Shown: positions 1 through 8,157, counted from the first letter of the stretch. The stretch: DNA of 8,785 nucleotides from Caldisericota bacterium (GCA_026390285.1 JAPLGH010000035.1:1-8785), one strand, 5' to 3'. Made by a program: numbers and translations. The notes: a model not told the origin generated them from the letters alone.

Positions 1-1
1 A

Positions 2-3000
2 TTGAGAAACAACAAGATCGAGGCTCTGTCCCTCCACCTGGCTTCACCGGAGGAAATACGCAGCTGGTCACATGGAGAGGTTACTGAAGCTGAAACCCTT
101 GACTACCGGAGTGGCAAACCCAAGCCTCATGGACTATTCTGCGAGATTATCTTCGGGCCGACTAAGAGTTTCCAGTGTCGTTGTGGCAAGCTCAAGGGAA
201 AGAGCTTCGAGGGGCAGGTTTGCGACAAGTGCCACGTTGAAGTAGCTGATTCTAACGTTCGCCGCGAGCGCATGGGGCACATCGAGCTCCACGCTCCTGT
301 AGCACACATATGGTATTTTCGCAACGCGGTCAACTACATCGCGCTTCTCCTCGAGATGCCCAGCAAGGCTGTCGAGAAGGTCGTCTATTTTGGCAGCTGG
401 CTTGTCCTGGACCCGGGCGATGCCGAGGGACTCGCACGTAAACAGCTTGTGACTGACGAAGAGTTCCGTGAGCGCAAGATGAAGGGCGAGAAGTTCGTCG
501 CCAGGAAGGGTGCTGAGGCATTCCTCGAACTCCTGAGGGACCTTGACTTGTACAAGATGCGCGACAACCTCCTCGTCCGGATCAAGGGCAAGTCTCGTCA
601 GGACCGCGCAAAAGCAGTCAAGCAGCTGGACGTGGTCACGGCTCTCATTAACAATAGTCGAAAGCCTACGGACATGATATTGACTCGTATTCCGGTGATT
701 CCACCGGACCTTCGGCCCCTCGTTCAGCTGGAAGGGGGGCGGTTCGCGTCCGATGACCTCAACGAACTTTATCGCCGGGTCATCAACCGCAACAACCGCC
801 TTGGGAAAATGATCGACGAAAGCGCTCCTGAGATTCTACTGCAAAACGAGAAGCGGATGCTTCAGGACGCCGTAGACGCACTGCTGGACAATAGCAAGCG
901 CCAGTACCCCGTTGTCAACGCGAACGGCCGTCCCCTGCGGTCCCTCAGCGACAAATTGAAGGGAAAGGAAGGGCGTTTCCGTCAGAACTTGCTTGGGAAA
1001 CGCGTCGACTATTCCGGTCGTGCTGTTATCGTCTCGGGCCCGGAGCTCAAGATCAGTCAGTGCGGTGTTCCCAAGGAAATGGCGCTCGAGCTGTTCAAGC
1101 CCCACGTCATCTACCGGCTTATGCGAGAAGGCGTTGTAGGCAGCATGAAGGTTGCCAAGGACATCGTTGAGAAGCCCACACCAGAAGTTTGGAACATTCT
1201 CGAGAAGGTCGTCAAGGGCAACGTCGTTCTGCTGAACCGTGCTCCGACCCTTCACCGTCTGTCGATCCAGGCCTTTGAACCCGTGCTTATCGATGAGAAG
1301 GCTATCCAGATATCGCCGCTCGTGTGTACGCCGTTCAACGCTGACTTCGATGGAGATCAGATGGCCATCCATCTTCCCCTGAGTCTTGCGGCCCAGACGG
1401 AAGCCCGCCTGCTCATGCTCTCATCGTACAATATCTTCTCTCCGGCAAGTGGCAATCCCATGGCCGGTCCCGTCCAGGATATGGTACTCGGAGCCTATTA
1501 CCTCACGTATGAAGTGAAGGACAAGATGAAGTCGATGAGGTGGAACTCCGTTTCCGTCTACAGCGAGCAAGATGTCCTCTACCTCTTCGAGTCTGGCAAA
1601 CTGCGTCCACACGACCCGGTTCTCGTTCGCCTTGGCGGTGTGAAGATCCGTACGACAGCAGGTCGAGTGGTATTCAACGATGAACTCCGGGCTACCATCT
1701 TCGAGGGTGAGGCGAAGTACCGTGATTTTCCCTTTCAGAACAAGACGATGCCCAAGAAGGAGATTGAAGCTATGATCTTGGACTTTTCGCGTCAGTTTGG
1801 TGTGTCCAAGACCTGTGTCCTTCTCGACAACATCAAGGCACTCGGATTCAAGTATGCGACCGAATCGGGCATGTCTATCGGTCTGTCCGACATGGAAGTA
1901 CCGCCCGAGCGGAAGCGCATCCTCGATGACGCCGACAGAACCGTCCGTGAGATCAATGAGTTCTACGATGAGGGGCTTCTCTCGTACAATGACCGCTACC
2001 TCAAGGTGGTCCAGGTCTGGCAGAAAAAGGGCGAGGAGATCGAACGCGCCGTTTTCCGCAACCTTACCGAAGAAAACTCGGTCCGCATCATGGCCGACTC
2101 CGGAGCCCGAGGAAGCAAGAAGCAGATTGTGCAGATGACGGGTATCCGCGGCTTGATGTCGGACCCTTCGGGGAAGATTATCGAGTTCCCCATCAAGTCC
2201 AACCTTCGTGAGGGTCTGTCTGTGCTCGAGTACTTCTTGTCGACGCACGGTACTCGCAAGGGACAGGCCGACACAGCACTGAAGACGTCTGACTCGGGCT
2301 ATCTGACGCGCCGTCTGGTCGATGTCGCGCACGAACTGGTGGTCCGCGAAGAGGACTGCACACACTCTCAGGCCCGTGAGATCAAGATCGGCAATCTGGT
2401 TGTATCGTCGCTTTCTGAGGAACTGGCTGGGAAGATCGCCGATGAACAGATTGTGAACCCGTTGACCGGAGAGACCATCATCGATCCTGGCGAAGAGATT
2501 TCGTGGGAACAGGCGAAACGCCTGGAGTCCCTCGGCCTCAAGTCTCTGAAGATCCAGCGGTATGTTGGTGGCCTGACTGTTCAACCGGTTGCTGACGGCG
2601 GCGCCGTGATTGTGGGTCTCCGCGAACAGATTGCCGGTCGGTACGCAGCAGACGATATTGTGCTGCGCGCGTCGACAATCAAAGTGAACCCTGTCTGGTC
2701 GAGAACAACGCTCGAACGTATTCTGGACCGGCCCCTCGCTGCAGACATTGTTTCGCCCGATGGTGAGCGCATTGTGGCGAAGCAGGACGACCCCCTTACG
2801 GAAAAGGTGCTTGCGTCAACGAAGCGCGCTGGCATTACGTCCATTGAAGTGGTTGTGGGCGAAGACATCGTTCTGGTTCCCAAGGACGGTCTCATCCGTG
2901 ACGAAGTGGCGACTGCGGTCGAGCAGTTTGGCATCACCAGCGTGCGCCTTCGTTCTGCTATCACGTGCCAAAGTGAAAATGGCGTCTGTGCCATGTGCTA

Positions 3001-3901
3001 TGGTCGGGACTTGTCCACCGGCAACGATGTTCAGGTTGGGGAGGCGGTGGGGGTCATCGCTGCTCAGTCCATCGGTGAACCCGGTACGCAGCTCACCCTC
3101 CGCACGTTCCACACGGGAGGTATAGCGGTCGTCGATATTACAACCGGTCTGCCTCGTGTCGAGGAGATCTTCGAAGGACGCACACCAAAGGGACAGGCCA
3201 TCGTCTCGACGGTGGATGGCGTCTTCCACATGGTCGATGTGAAAGAGAAGAACTTCGAGGAGAAGAAGCAGATTGTCGTGACGACCAAGGCGGGCGTCGA
3301 AGCCAAGTTCAAAGTCTCGCCAACGACCAGGTTCCGTGTCAAGGAAGGAGAGCACGTGTGCGTGGGAGACCAGCTTACCGAGGGTTCCATCGACCCCAAA
3401 GGCCTCCTTGACCTGGTGGGCGTCGAAGAGACGGCGCGCTATCTGGTTCAGGAAGTTCAGAAGGTCTATCGCTCTCAGGGCGTCGACATCAACGTCAAGC
3501 ACGTCGAGATGATCATTCGCCAGATGCTGAAGAAAGTGAAGGTCGTCGACCCAGGAGATACTGCATTCTTCACCGACCAGATTGTGAGCAAGCATGAACT
3601 CCTGCTGCAGAACCGCAAGGTGCGGGCGCAAGGGGGAAAACCTGCCTCCTTTGATCTGGTGCTTCAGGGCATCACAAAGTCCTCTCTCGAAACCGACAGC
3701 TTCCTGTCCGCTGCGTCATTCCAGGAAACGCCAAGAGTACTTGCTGACGCGGCTATCAAGGGAAAGATCGACCGCCTCACCGGCCTCAAGGAGGCAGTCA
3801 TCGTGGGCAAGTCGATTCCTGCCGGCACATCGTCCCCCGAGCTCATGCTCGAGAAGCGAAAGATCCAGGAGGAACCTGTTCGGGAGGCTCGTGGAAGCTA
3901 G
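2..3901 (+). CDS. rpoC: DNA-directed RNA polymerase subunit beta'
   Basis: Largest subunit of RNA polymerase, forming half of the active-site cleft. Visible landmarks: N-terminal LASPEEIRSWS block; first zinc site C59, C61, C74, C77; NLLGKRVDYSGRAVIV from residue 329; RAPTLHR from 413; the Mg-binding NADFDGD at 446-452 (Asp 448, 450, 452); bridge helix around 744-754; second zinc site C786, C989, C996, C999; trigger loop with R1034 and H1037; and the conserved C-terminal SFLSAASFQET and GLKEAVIVGKSIPAG. At 1299 residues it is longer than the roughly 1200 of Bacillus. It lacks the E. coli trigger-loop insertion but has about 129 extra residues between C786 and C989. The start is TTG at position 2. 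LASP then falls at residue 13, close to Bacillus RpoC (14), so the N-terminus is probably complete, but any ribosome binding site or earlier start lies outside the window. Confidence 0.97.
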   Translation: MRNNKIEALSLHLASPEEIRSWSHGEVTEAETLDYRSGKPKPHGLFCEIIFGPTKSFQCRCGKLKGKSFEGQVCDKCHVEVADSNVRRERMGHIELHAPVAHIWYFRNAVNYIALLLEMPSKAVEKVVYFGSWLVLDPGDAEGLARKQLVTDEEFRERKMKGEKFVARKGAEAFLELLRDLDLYKMRDNLLVRIKGKSRQDRAKAVKQLDVVTALINNSRKPTDMILTRIPVIPPDLRPLVQLEGGRFASDDLNELYRRVINRNNRLGKMIDESAPEILLQNEKRMLQDAVDALLDNSKRQYPVVNANGRPLRSLSDKLKGKEGRFRQNLLGKRVDYSGRAVIVSGPELKISQCGVPKEMALELFKPHVIYRLMREGVVGSMKVAKDIVEKPTPEVWNILEKVVKGNVVLLNRAPTLHRLSIQAFEPVLIDEKAIQISPLVCTPFNADFDGDQMAIHLPLSLAAQTEARLLMLSSYNIFSPASGNPMAGPVQDMVLGAYYLTYEVKDKMKSMRWNSVSVYSEQDVLYLFESGKLRPHDPVLVRLGGVKIRTTAGRVVFNDELRATIFEGEAKYRDFPFQNKTMPKKEIEAMILDFSRQFGVSKTCVLLDNIKALGFKYATESGMSIGLSDMEVPPERKRILDDADRTVREINEFYDEGLLSYNDRYLKVVQVWQKKGEEIERAVFRNLTEENSVRIMADSGARGSKKQIVQMTGIRGLMSDPSGKIIEFPIKSNLREGLSVLEYFLSTHGTRKGQADTALKTSDSGYLTRRLVDVAHELVVREEDCTHSQAREIKIGNLVVSSLSEELAGKIADEQIVNPLTGETIIDPGEEISWEQAKRLESLGLKSLKIQRYVGGLTVQPVADGGAVIVGLREQIAGRYAADDIVLRASTIKVNPVWSRTTLERILDRPLAADIVSPDGERIVAKQDDPLTEKVLASTKRAGITSIEVVVGEDIVLVPKDGLIRDEVATAVEQFGITSVRLRSAITCQSENGVCAMCYGRDLSTGNDVQVGEAVGVIAAQSIGEPGTQLTLRTFHTGGIAVVDITTGLPRVEEIFEGRTPKGQAIVSTVDGVFHMVDVKEKNFEEKKQIVVTTKAGVEAKFKVSPTTRFRVKEGEHVCVGDQLTEGSIDPKGLLDLVGVEETARYLVQEVQKVYRSQGVDINVKHVEMIIRQMLKKVKVVDPGDTAFFTDQIVSKHELLLQNRKVRAQGGKPASFDLVLQGITKSSLETDSFLSAASFQETPRVLADAAIKGKIDRLTGLKEAVIVGKSIPAGTSSPELMLEKRKIQEEPVREARGS

Positions 3902-3962
3902 ATTGGGGTCAAGCGAAGCCAGATAGTCGAACAGGCGACGTCTGGGCTGCGCGGGCGTGATT

Positions 3963-3986
3963 TGTCAAGGGGGAAAGCGCTTGACA
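3963..3986. repeat. 7-bp inverted repeat overlapping the rpsL -35 box
   Basis: TGTCAAG (3963-3969) and CTTGACA (3980-3986) are perfect reverse complements separated by 10 bases. The right arm contains the whole -35 hexamer TTGACA. A competing stem, AGGGGG (3968-3973) with CCCCCT (3991-3996), shares bases with the left arm, so both cannot form at once in a read-through RNA from rpoC. It could be an operator for a dimeric repressor, an RNA structure, or chance. No T-run follows either stem, so it does not look like an intrinsic terminator. Confidence 0.45.
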
Positions 3987-4008
3987 CTTGCCCCCTAATG
4001 CGTATGAT
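3981..4008 (+). promoter_or_regulatory. Predicted housekeeping-sigma promoter for the rpsL operon
   Basis: A perfect -35 hexamer TTGACA (3981-3986) is followed after 16 bases by TATGAT (4003-4008), one mismatch from the TATAAT consensus. Transcription would start near 4014-4016, giving a leader of about 30 bases before rpsL. It lies in the only sizeable gap in the window, after the rpoC stop. This suggests the str genes have their own strong promoter in addition to any read-through from rpoC. Confidence 0.75.
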
Positions 4009-4032
4009 TTAGAGATGTGTATTTACGTCCTT

Positions 4033-4038
4033 AGGAGG
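4033..4038 (+). promoter_or_regulatory. Ribosome binding site of rpsL
   Basis: AGGAGG, a full Shine-Dalgarno core, lies 7 bases before the ATG at 4046. It fixes the rpsL start, which also matches the universal MAT-NQLVR N-terminus of S12. Confidence 0.85.
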
Positions 4039-4045
4039 AAACTGT

Positions 4046-4447
4046 ATGGCGACATTTAACCAGCTGGTGCGGTCTCCCCGCGTGCAGCCGAAGTTCAAGA
4101 CAAAGACTCCGGCGCTCAAGGGTTGCCCACAGAAGAGGGGTGTCTGCACCCAGGTCAAGACCGCGACGCCGAAGAAGCCCAACTCCGCATTGCGCAAGAT
4201 TGCCAGAGTTCGTCTGACAAACGGCATGGAGGTCACGGCTTACATCGGTGGTGTCGGTCATAACCTCCAGGAGCACTCGATGGTGCTGATTCGTGGCGGC
4301 AGGGTCAAGGACTTGCCTGGCGTTCGCTATCACATCATTCGTGGAACACTGGATACTGCAGGCGTGGCCAATCGCATGAAGGCACGATCCAAATACGGAG
4401 CGAAGCGAGCCAAGAAAGTCGCCGCAGCAAAGAAAGGTGGCAAGTAA
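4046..4447 (+). CDS. rpsL: 30S ribosomal protein S12
   Basis: Protein of the ribosomal decoding centre that controls accuracy of tRNA selection. The 133 residues match S12 end to end: NQLVR near the N-terminus, CPQKRGVC, the loop TPKKPNSALRK (residues 41-51) and GGRVKDLPGVRYH. Lys43 and Lys88, where streptomycin-resistance substitutions commonly arise, are both wild type. Asp89, the residue methylthiolated by RimO in some bacteria, is present. The protein ends in a short basic tail (KKVAAAKKGGK) that makes it about 9 residues longer than E. coli S12. It is the first gene after the predicted promoter, and its stop overlaps the rpsG start. Confidence 0.98.
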   Translation: MATFNQLVRSPRVQPKFKTKTPALKGCPQKRGVCTQVKTATPKKPNSALRKIARVRLTNGMEVTAYIGGVGHNLQEHSMVLIRGGRVKDLPGVRYHIIRGTLDTAGVANRMKARSKYGAKRAKKVAAAKKGGK

Positions 4448-4917
4448 TGCCCAGAAAGAAGCGGCAATTCCGCAAACCAGCTCAGGCTGATCCTATTTAC
4501 AACAGCGAGTTGTTGAACCACTTCATCAACAAGATCCTCAAGAAGGGCAAGAAGGTCAAGGCACAGGGTATCGTGTACGGGGCCATCAAGCTCATCGATG
4601 AGAAGGGGGCGAAGCCCGGCATGGAAGTCTTCCAGCAGGCCATTGAAAAATGCAGGCCGCTGGTTGAGGTTAAGCCTCGCCGCGTCGGAGGAGCTACACT
4701 TCAGGTGCCGATTGAGGTCGAATCGCGCCGCGGGATCAACCTGAGTATGGAATGGATCGTCGATGCTGCGAAGAAGCGCGCGGGCAAGTCGATGATCGAA
4801 AAGATTGCGTACGAGATGATTGACGCGGTTTCTGAGACTGGCTCGGCGTTCAAGAAGAAGTCAGATGTCCACCGAATGGCAGAGGCGAACAAGTCGTACT
4901 CTCATTATCGCTGGTAG
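4447..4917 (+). CDS. rpsG: 30S ribosomal protein S7
   Basis: Primary 16S rRNA binding protein that nucleates assembly of the 30S head and lies near the E site. The 156 residues are standard length and include the MPRKK start, the KPRRVGGATLQVP segment, RRG and the family C-terminus ANKSYSHYRW. The ATG shares one base with the rpsL stop (TAATG), and an AAGGTGG Shine-Dalgarno at 4434-4440 lies inside the rpsL coding end, so translation is probably coupled. Because no rpsL-rpsG spacer exists, the intercistronic site that S7 uses for autoregulation in E. coli cannot be present in the same position. Confidence 0.98.
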   Translation: MPRKKRQFRKPAQADPIYNSELLNHFINKILKKGKKVKAQGIVYGAIKLIDEKGAKPGMEVFQQAIEKCRPLVEVKPRRVGGATLQVPIEVESRRGINLSMEWIVDAAKKRAGKSMIEKIAYEMIDAVSETGSAFKKKSDVHRMAEANKSYSHYRW

Positions 4918-4939
4918 AGTCAGGAGTTAGTGGCACTGC

Positions 4940-7030
4940 ATGCTTAATCAGAACGATCTAAGCAACATACGGAACATCGGTATTATTGCTCATATCGATG
5001 CCGGCAAAACGACGACCTCGGAACGAATTCTCTATTACACCGGGTCCACGTACAAGCTTGGCAACGTCGATGATGGCAATACCACCACTGATTTCCTTCC
5101 CCAGGAGCGTGAGCGTGGCATCACGATTCAATCTGCTGTTGTCACTGCTTTCTGGAAGGGTTTCAAGATTAACATCATTGATACGCCCGGCCACGTGGAC
5201 TTCACTGCAGAAGTGGAACGCGCTCTCAGAGTGCTTGACGGGGGGATCATTATCCTGTCTAGTGTCGAGGGAGTACAGGCTCAATCGGAGACCGTGTGGC
5301 GTCAGGCCGACAAGTACCACGTTCCGCGCATTGTTTACGTCAACAAGTACGACCGCGTCGGTGCAGATTTTGGGAAGACGGTCACGGCAATTCGCGAGAA
5401 ACTGGGAGCGCGGCCTGCCTTGGTGCAGCTGCCAGTCGGCAAGGAAGACACGTTTGCAGGAATTCTCGATGTTATGGAAGCCAGGAAATACATGTTTGCA
5501 GATCCGACGGGCGAGACCTACGAAACCGTTGGACTTGACGAACGTGAATCTGCCCAGGTTGCTGAAGCTCGCGAGCACCTTGTCGAGGCAGTAGCCGAAG
5601 TGGATGACGAGGCTCTCGAAGAGTATGTCGCCACTGGCACGATGGAGTGGAAACACATCAAGCCTGCTCTTCGCCGTGCAACAATTGCGAATCTCATCGT
5701 TCCAGTATTCGTGGGGTCGTCCTTCCGTAACAAGGGCATCCAGCTGTTGCTGGATGGTATCGTCGACTATCTCCCTTCGCCTCTGGATGTGAAGCCGGCT
5801 GTCGGCAAGATTCCGGGAACTGACGAGAAGGTAGACGTCCTGAGCGATGTCAACGGTCCTTTGGTTGCTCTGGTCTTCAAGATCGTGTCTGATCCCTATG
5901 TCGGCATTCTGTCATATGTACGCATCTACTCGGGAGTCATGAGGAGCAGCTCATACGTCGTGAATGCGAACAAGGGGGACAAGCAGCGGGTCAGCAGGCT
6001 GCTTCGGATGCATGCCAACAAGCGGGAAGATGTCGAGGAGCTTGGGGCGGGTGATCTTGGGGCTATCGTTGGTTCGAGAGACGTGATTACCGGTACGACA
6101 CTGTGCGAAGAAGACAAGCTCATTCAGTTGGAAACCATGCATTTCCCTGAACCGGTGGTATCGGTCGCCGTTGAGCCAAAGACCAAAGCTGATCAGCAGA
6201 AGCTTGCCGCGTCACTGGCTAAGTTCGCGATCGAGGATCCTACGTTTCGAATCAAAACAGACGAAGAGACTTCCGAGACGATCATTTCGGGAATGGGTGA
6301 GCTCCACCTGGAGATCATTATCGATCGGCTGTTGCGGGAATACGGGGTGAACGCGTCTGTTGGTGAACCGCAGGTTGCATACCGCGAGGCAATCGGTCGG
6401 GAAGTCGTTCAGCAGGGCAGGTATATCAAGCAGACGGGCGGACACGGCCAGTATGGTGACGTCGTCCTGAGAATCACTCCGGGCGAGCGTGGTACGGGAA
6501 TCGTGTTTGTGAACAAGACTGTCGGTGGTTCGGTGCCAAAACAGTTCGTCTCGTCTGTCGAAGCCGGCGTTCGCGAAGCAGTCACATCGGGCCCAATCCT
6601 TGGATTCCCGCTTGTGGACGTGACAGTCGCGCTTACGGATGGATCATATCATCCAGTTGACTCGTCGGAAATGGCGTTCAAGATCGCTGCTTCCAAGGCG
6701 GTGCGCGAAGGTTGCACAAAAGCGTCCCCGTTCCTGCTTGAACCCATCATGAAACTGGAGATTGTCGTCCCCAAGGAGAATATCGGGGACGTCATCGGCA
6801 GTGTGACGGCAAGAAGAGGTACGATCCAGCAGATTCAGGATCGTGGGCACCTGCAGGTGGTCGAGGCATCGGCCCCCCTGGCGGCCATGTTTGGATATAC
6901 GACGGTTCTGCGTTCCCTGACCGCTGGCCGTGGTTCTTTCTCTATGGAGTTCTCGCATTATCAGAAGGTTTCTGAGGACGTGAGGGAACAAGTTGTCACC
7001 AAGTTTGAGGGTTCGTCCAGCAAGGCGTAA
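4940..7030 (+). CDS. fusA: Elongation factor G
   Basis: Ribosomal translocase GTPase of 696 residues, normal for the family. GTPase motifs: AHIDAGKT (17-24), switch I ending QERERGIT (to about 62), DTPGH (81-85), NKYD (135-138) and a GSSF variant of the G5 GSAF motif. Later domains show ISGMGELHLEI, the domain IV segment KQTGGHGQYGDVV, PKQFV and the C-terminal FGYTTVLRSLTAGRGSFSMEF. Domain IV is canonical for a translocating EF-G. The switch I stretch (VDDGNTTTDFLPQ) departs from the usual str-operon form and resembles the EF-G2/mtEFG2 type. The only workable start is ATG 4940: a GTG at 4929 is out of frame and an in-frame TAG lies at 4928. The nearest Shine-Dalgarno (AGGAG, 4922-4926) is 13 bases away, which is long. 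Confidence 0.96.
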   Translation: MLNQNDLSNIRNIGIIAHIDAGKTTTSERILYYTGSTYKLGNVDDGNTTTDFLPQERERGITIQSAVVTAFWKGFKINIIDTPGHVDFTAEVERALRVLDGGIIILSSVEGVQAQSETVWRQADKYHVPRIVYVNKYDRVGADFGKTVTAIREKLGARPALVQLPVGKEDTFAGILDVMEARKYMFADPTGETYETVGLDERESAQVAEAREHLVEAVAEVDDEALEEYVATGTMEWKHIKPALRRATIANLIVPVFVGSSFRNKGIQLLLDGIVDYLPSPLDVKPAVGKIPGTDEKVDVLSDVNGPLVALVFKIVSDPYVGILSYVRIYSGVMRSSSYVVNANKGDKQRVSRLLRMHANKREDVEELGAGDLGAIVGSRDVITGTTLCEEDKLIQLETMHFPEPVVSVAVEPKTKADQQKLAASLAKFAIEDPTFRIKTDEETSETIISGMGELHLEIIIDRLLREYGVNASVGEPQVAYREAIGREVVQQGRYIKQTGGHGQYGDVVLRITPGERGTGIVFVNKTVGGSVPKQFVSSVEAGVREAVTSGPILGFPLVDVTVALTDGSYHPVDSSEMAFKIAASKAVREGCTKASPFLLEPIMKLEIVVPKENIGDVIGSVTARRGTIQQIQDRGHLQVVEASAPLAAMFGYTTVLRSLTAGRGSFSMEFSHYQKVSEDVREQVVTKFEGSSSKA

Positions 7031-7036
7031 TCAGAT

Positions 7037-7043
7037 GGGGAGG
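7037..7043 (+). promoter_or_regulatory. Ribosome binding site of tuf
   Basis: GGGGAGG lies 6 bases before ATG 7050, in the 19-base gap after fusA. It shows that the tuf 5' end is intact and translatable although the gene is disrupted further on. Confidence 0.75.
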
Positions 7044-7049
7044 TTTTAA

Positions 7050-8157
7050 ATGGCGAAAGAGAAGTTTGAGCGTAACAAGCCGCACGTCAATATCGGGACC
7101 ATCGGCCACGTTGACCATGGCAAGACGACACTGACTGCTGCCATCACCAAGTGCCTCGCGACCCTGGGTCATACGACGTGCGCATATCGACTGCCCTGGC
7201 CACGCGGATTACATCAAGAACATGATCACCGGTGCCGCCCAGATGGACGGTGCTATCCTCGTTGTCGCCGCATCCGAGGGCCCCATGCCTCAGACTCGCG
7301 AACACCTCCTGCTCGCTCACCAGGTCAACGTTCCGAGGATCGTCGTCTTCCTCAACAAGGTAGACCAGGTGGACGATCCCGAACTCATCGACCTCGTCGA
7401 GATGGAAGTCCGTGACCTCCTGACGAAGAACGACTTCGATGGTGACGCAACCCCCATCATCCGCGGTTCCGCTCTCAAGGCACTGGAGTACGAAGGGGAT
7501 TGTTCTCGTGGCAAGAACGAGTGGACCGACAAGATCTGGGAGCTTATGGATGCTGTGGACAACTACATCCCGACCCCCGTCCGTCCGACCGACAAGCCGT
7601 TCCTGCTTGCCGTCGAGGATGTCTTCACGATCACCGGCCGCGGCACGGTTGCGACCGGTCGTATTGAGCGTGGGATCGTCAAGATGGCGGACAACGTCGA
7701 AATCGTCGGCCTCTCGGAAGAGACCCGCAAGACGGTTGTCACTGGCATCGAGATGTTCCACAAGCTGCTCGACGACGGTGAGGCAGGCGACAACGTCGGC
7801 CTGCTGCTCCGCGGCATCGAGCATGACGAAGTGCGTCGTGGGCAGGTCATCTGCAAGCCCGGTTCCATTACCCCGCACACGAAGTTCGAAGCACAGGTCT
7901 ATATCCTGTCCCAGGCAGAAGGTGGCCGTCACAAGCCCTTCTTCCCCGGCTACAAGCCCCAGTTCTACTTCCGTACCACCGACGTGACCGGTTCCATCGC
8001 CCTCCCCGAGGGTCAGGAAATGGCCATGCCTGGCGACAACGTCGTGATGACCGTTACCCTCATGACACACATTGCCATGGAGGAAGGCCTCCGCTTCGCC
8101 ATCCGCGAGGGTGGTCACACGGTCGGCGCTGGCGTCGTCACCAAGATCCTGGAGTAG
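7050..8157 (+). pseudogene. tuf: Elongation factor Tu, disrupted by internal deletion and frameshift
   Basis: EF-Tu is the GTPase that delivers aminoacyl-tRNA to the ribosome. The first 43 codons (7050-7178) are normal and include GHVDHGKT (7104-7127). Homology resumes in another frame with AHIDCPGHADYIKNM (from 7180) and continues to the stop at 8157, covering the catalytic His of PGHAD (7201), NKVD (7354-7365), domains 2 and 3, and the C-terminus REGGHTVGAGVV. By comparison with E. coli EF-Tu about 34 residues are missing, including all of switch I with RGITI. The missing length must be 3n+2 bases; about 101 would restore a typical 402 codons. Left as it is, the 5' frame ends at 7415 after unrelated residues. 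The 3' part has an internal ATG at 7222 with no clear ribosome binding site and would lack the P-loop. It could be a true pseudogene beside another tuf copy, or an assembly or sequencing error at a repeated gene. Confidence 0.9.

Noticed and set aside
1421..2584. A 387-codon open frame on the minus strand inside rpoC
   Set aside because: The opposite strand carries the conserved β' active-site and bridge-helix coding sequence; the open frame follows from codon bias.
2816..3631. A 271-codon minus-strand frame inside the 3' third of rpoC
   Set aside because: It is a shadow of the zinc-site and trigger-loop coding region and has no independent support.
3963..3996. Intrinsic terminator after rpoC
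   Set aside because: The stems are short, the two alternatives compete, and neither is followed by a T-run; the next bases are a -10 promoter element.
4929..4931. GTG at 4929 as an alternative fusA start closer to the AGGAG site
   Set aside because: It is out of frame with fusA and its frame reaches TAA at 4944.
7165..7222. Programmed frameshift or intervening element in tuf
   Set aside because: A ribosomal shift cannot supply the roughly 34 missing switch I residues, and no inserted sequence is present; the region is shortened, not interrupted.
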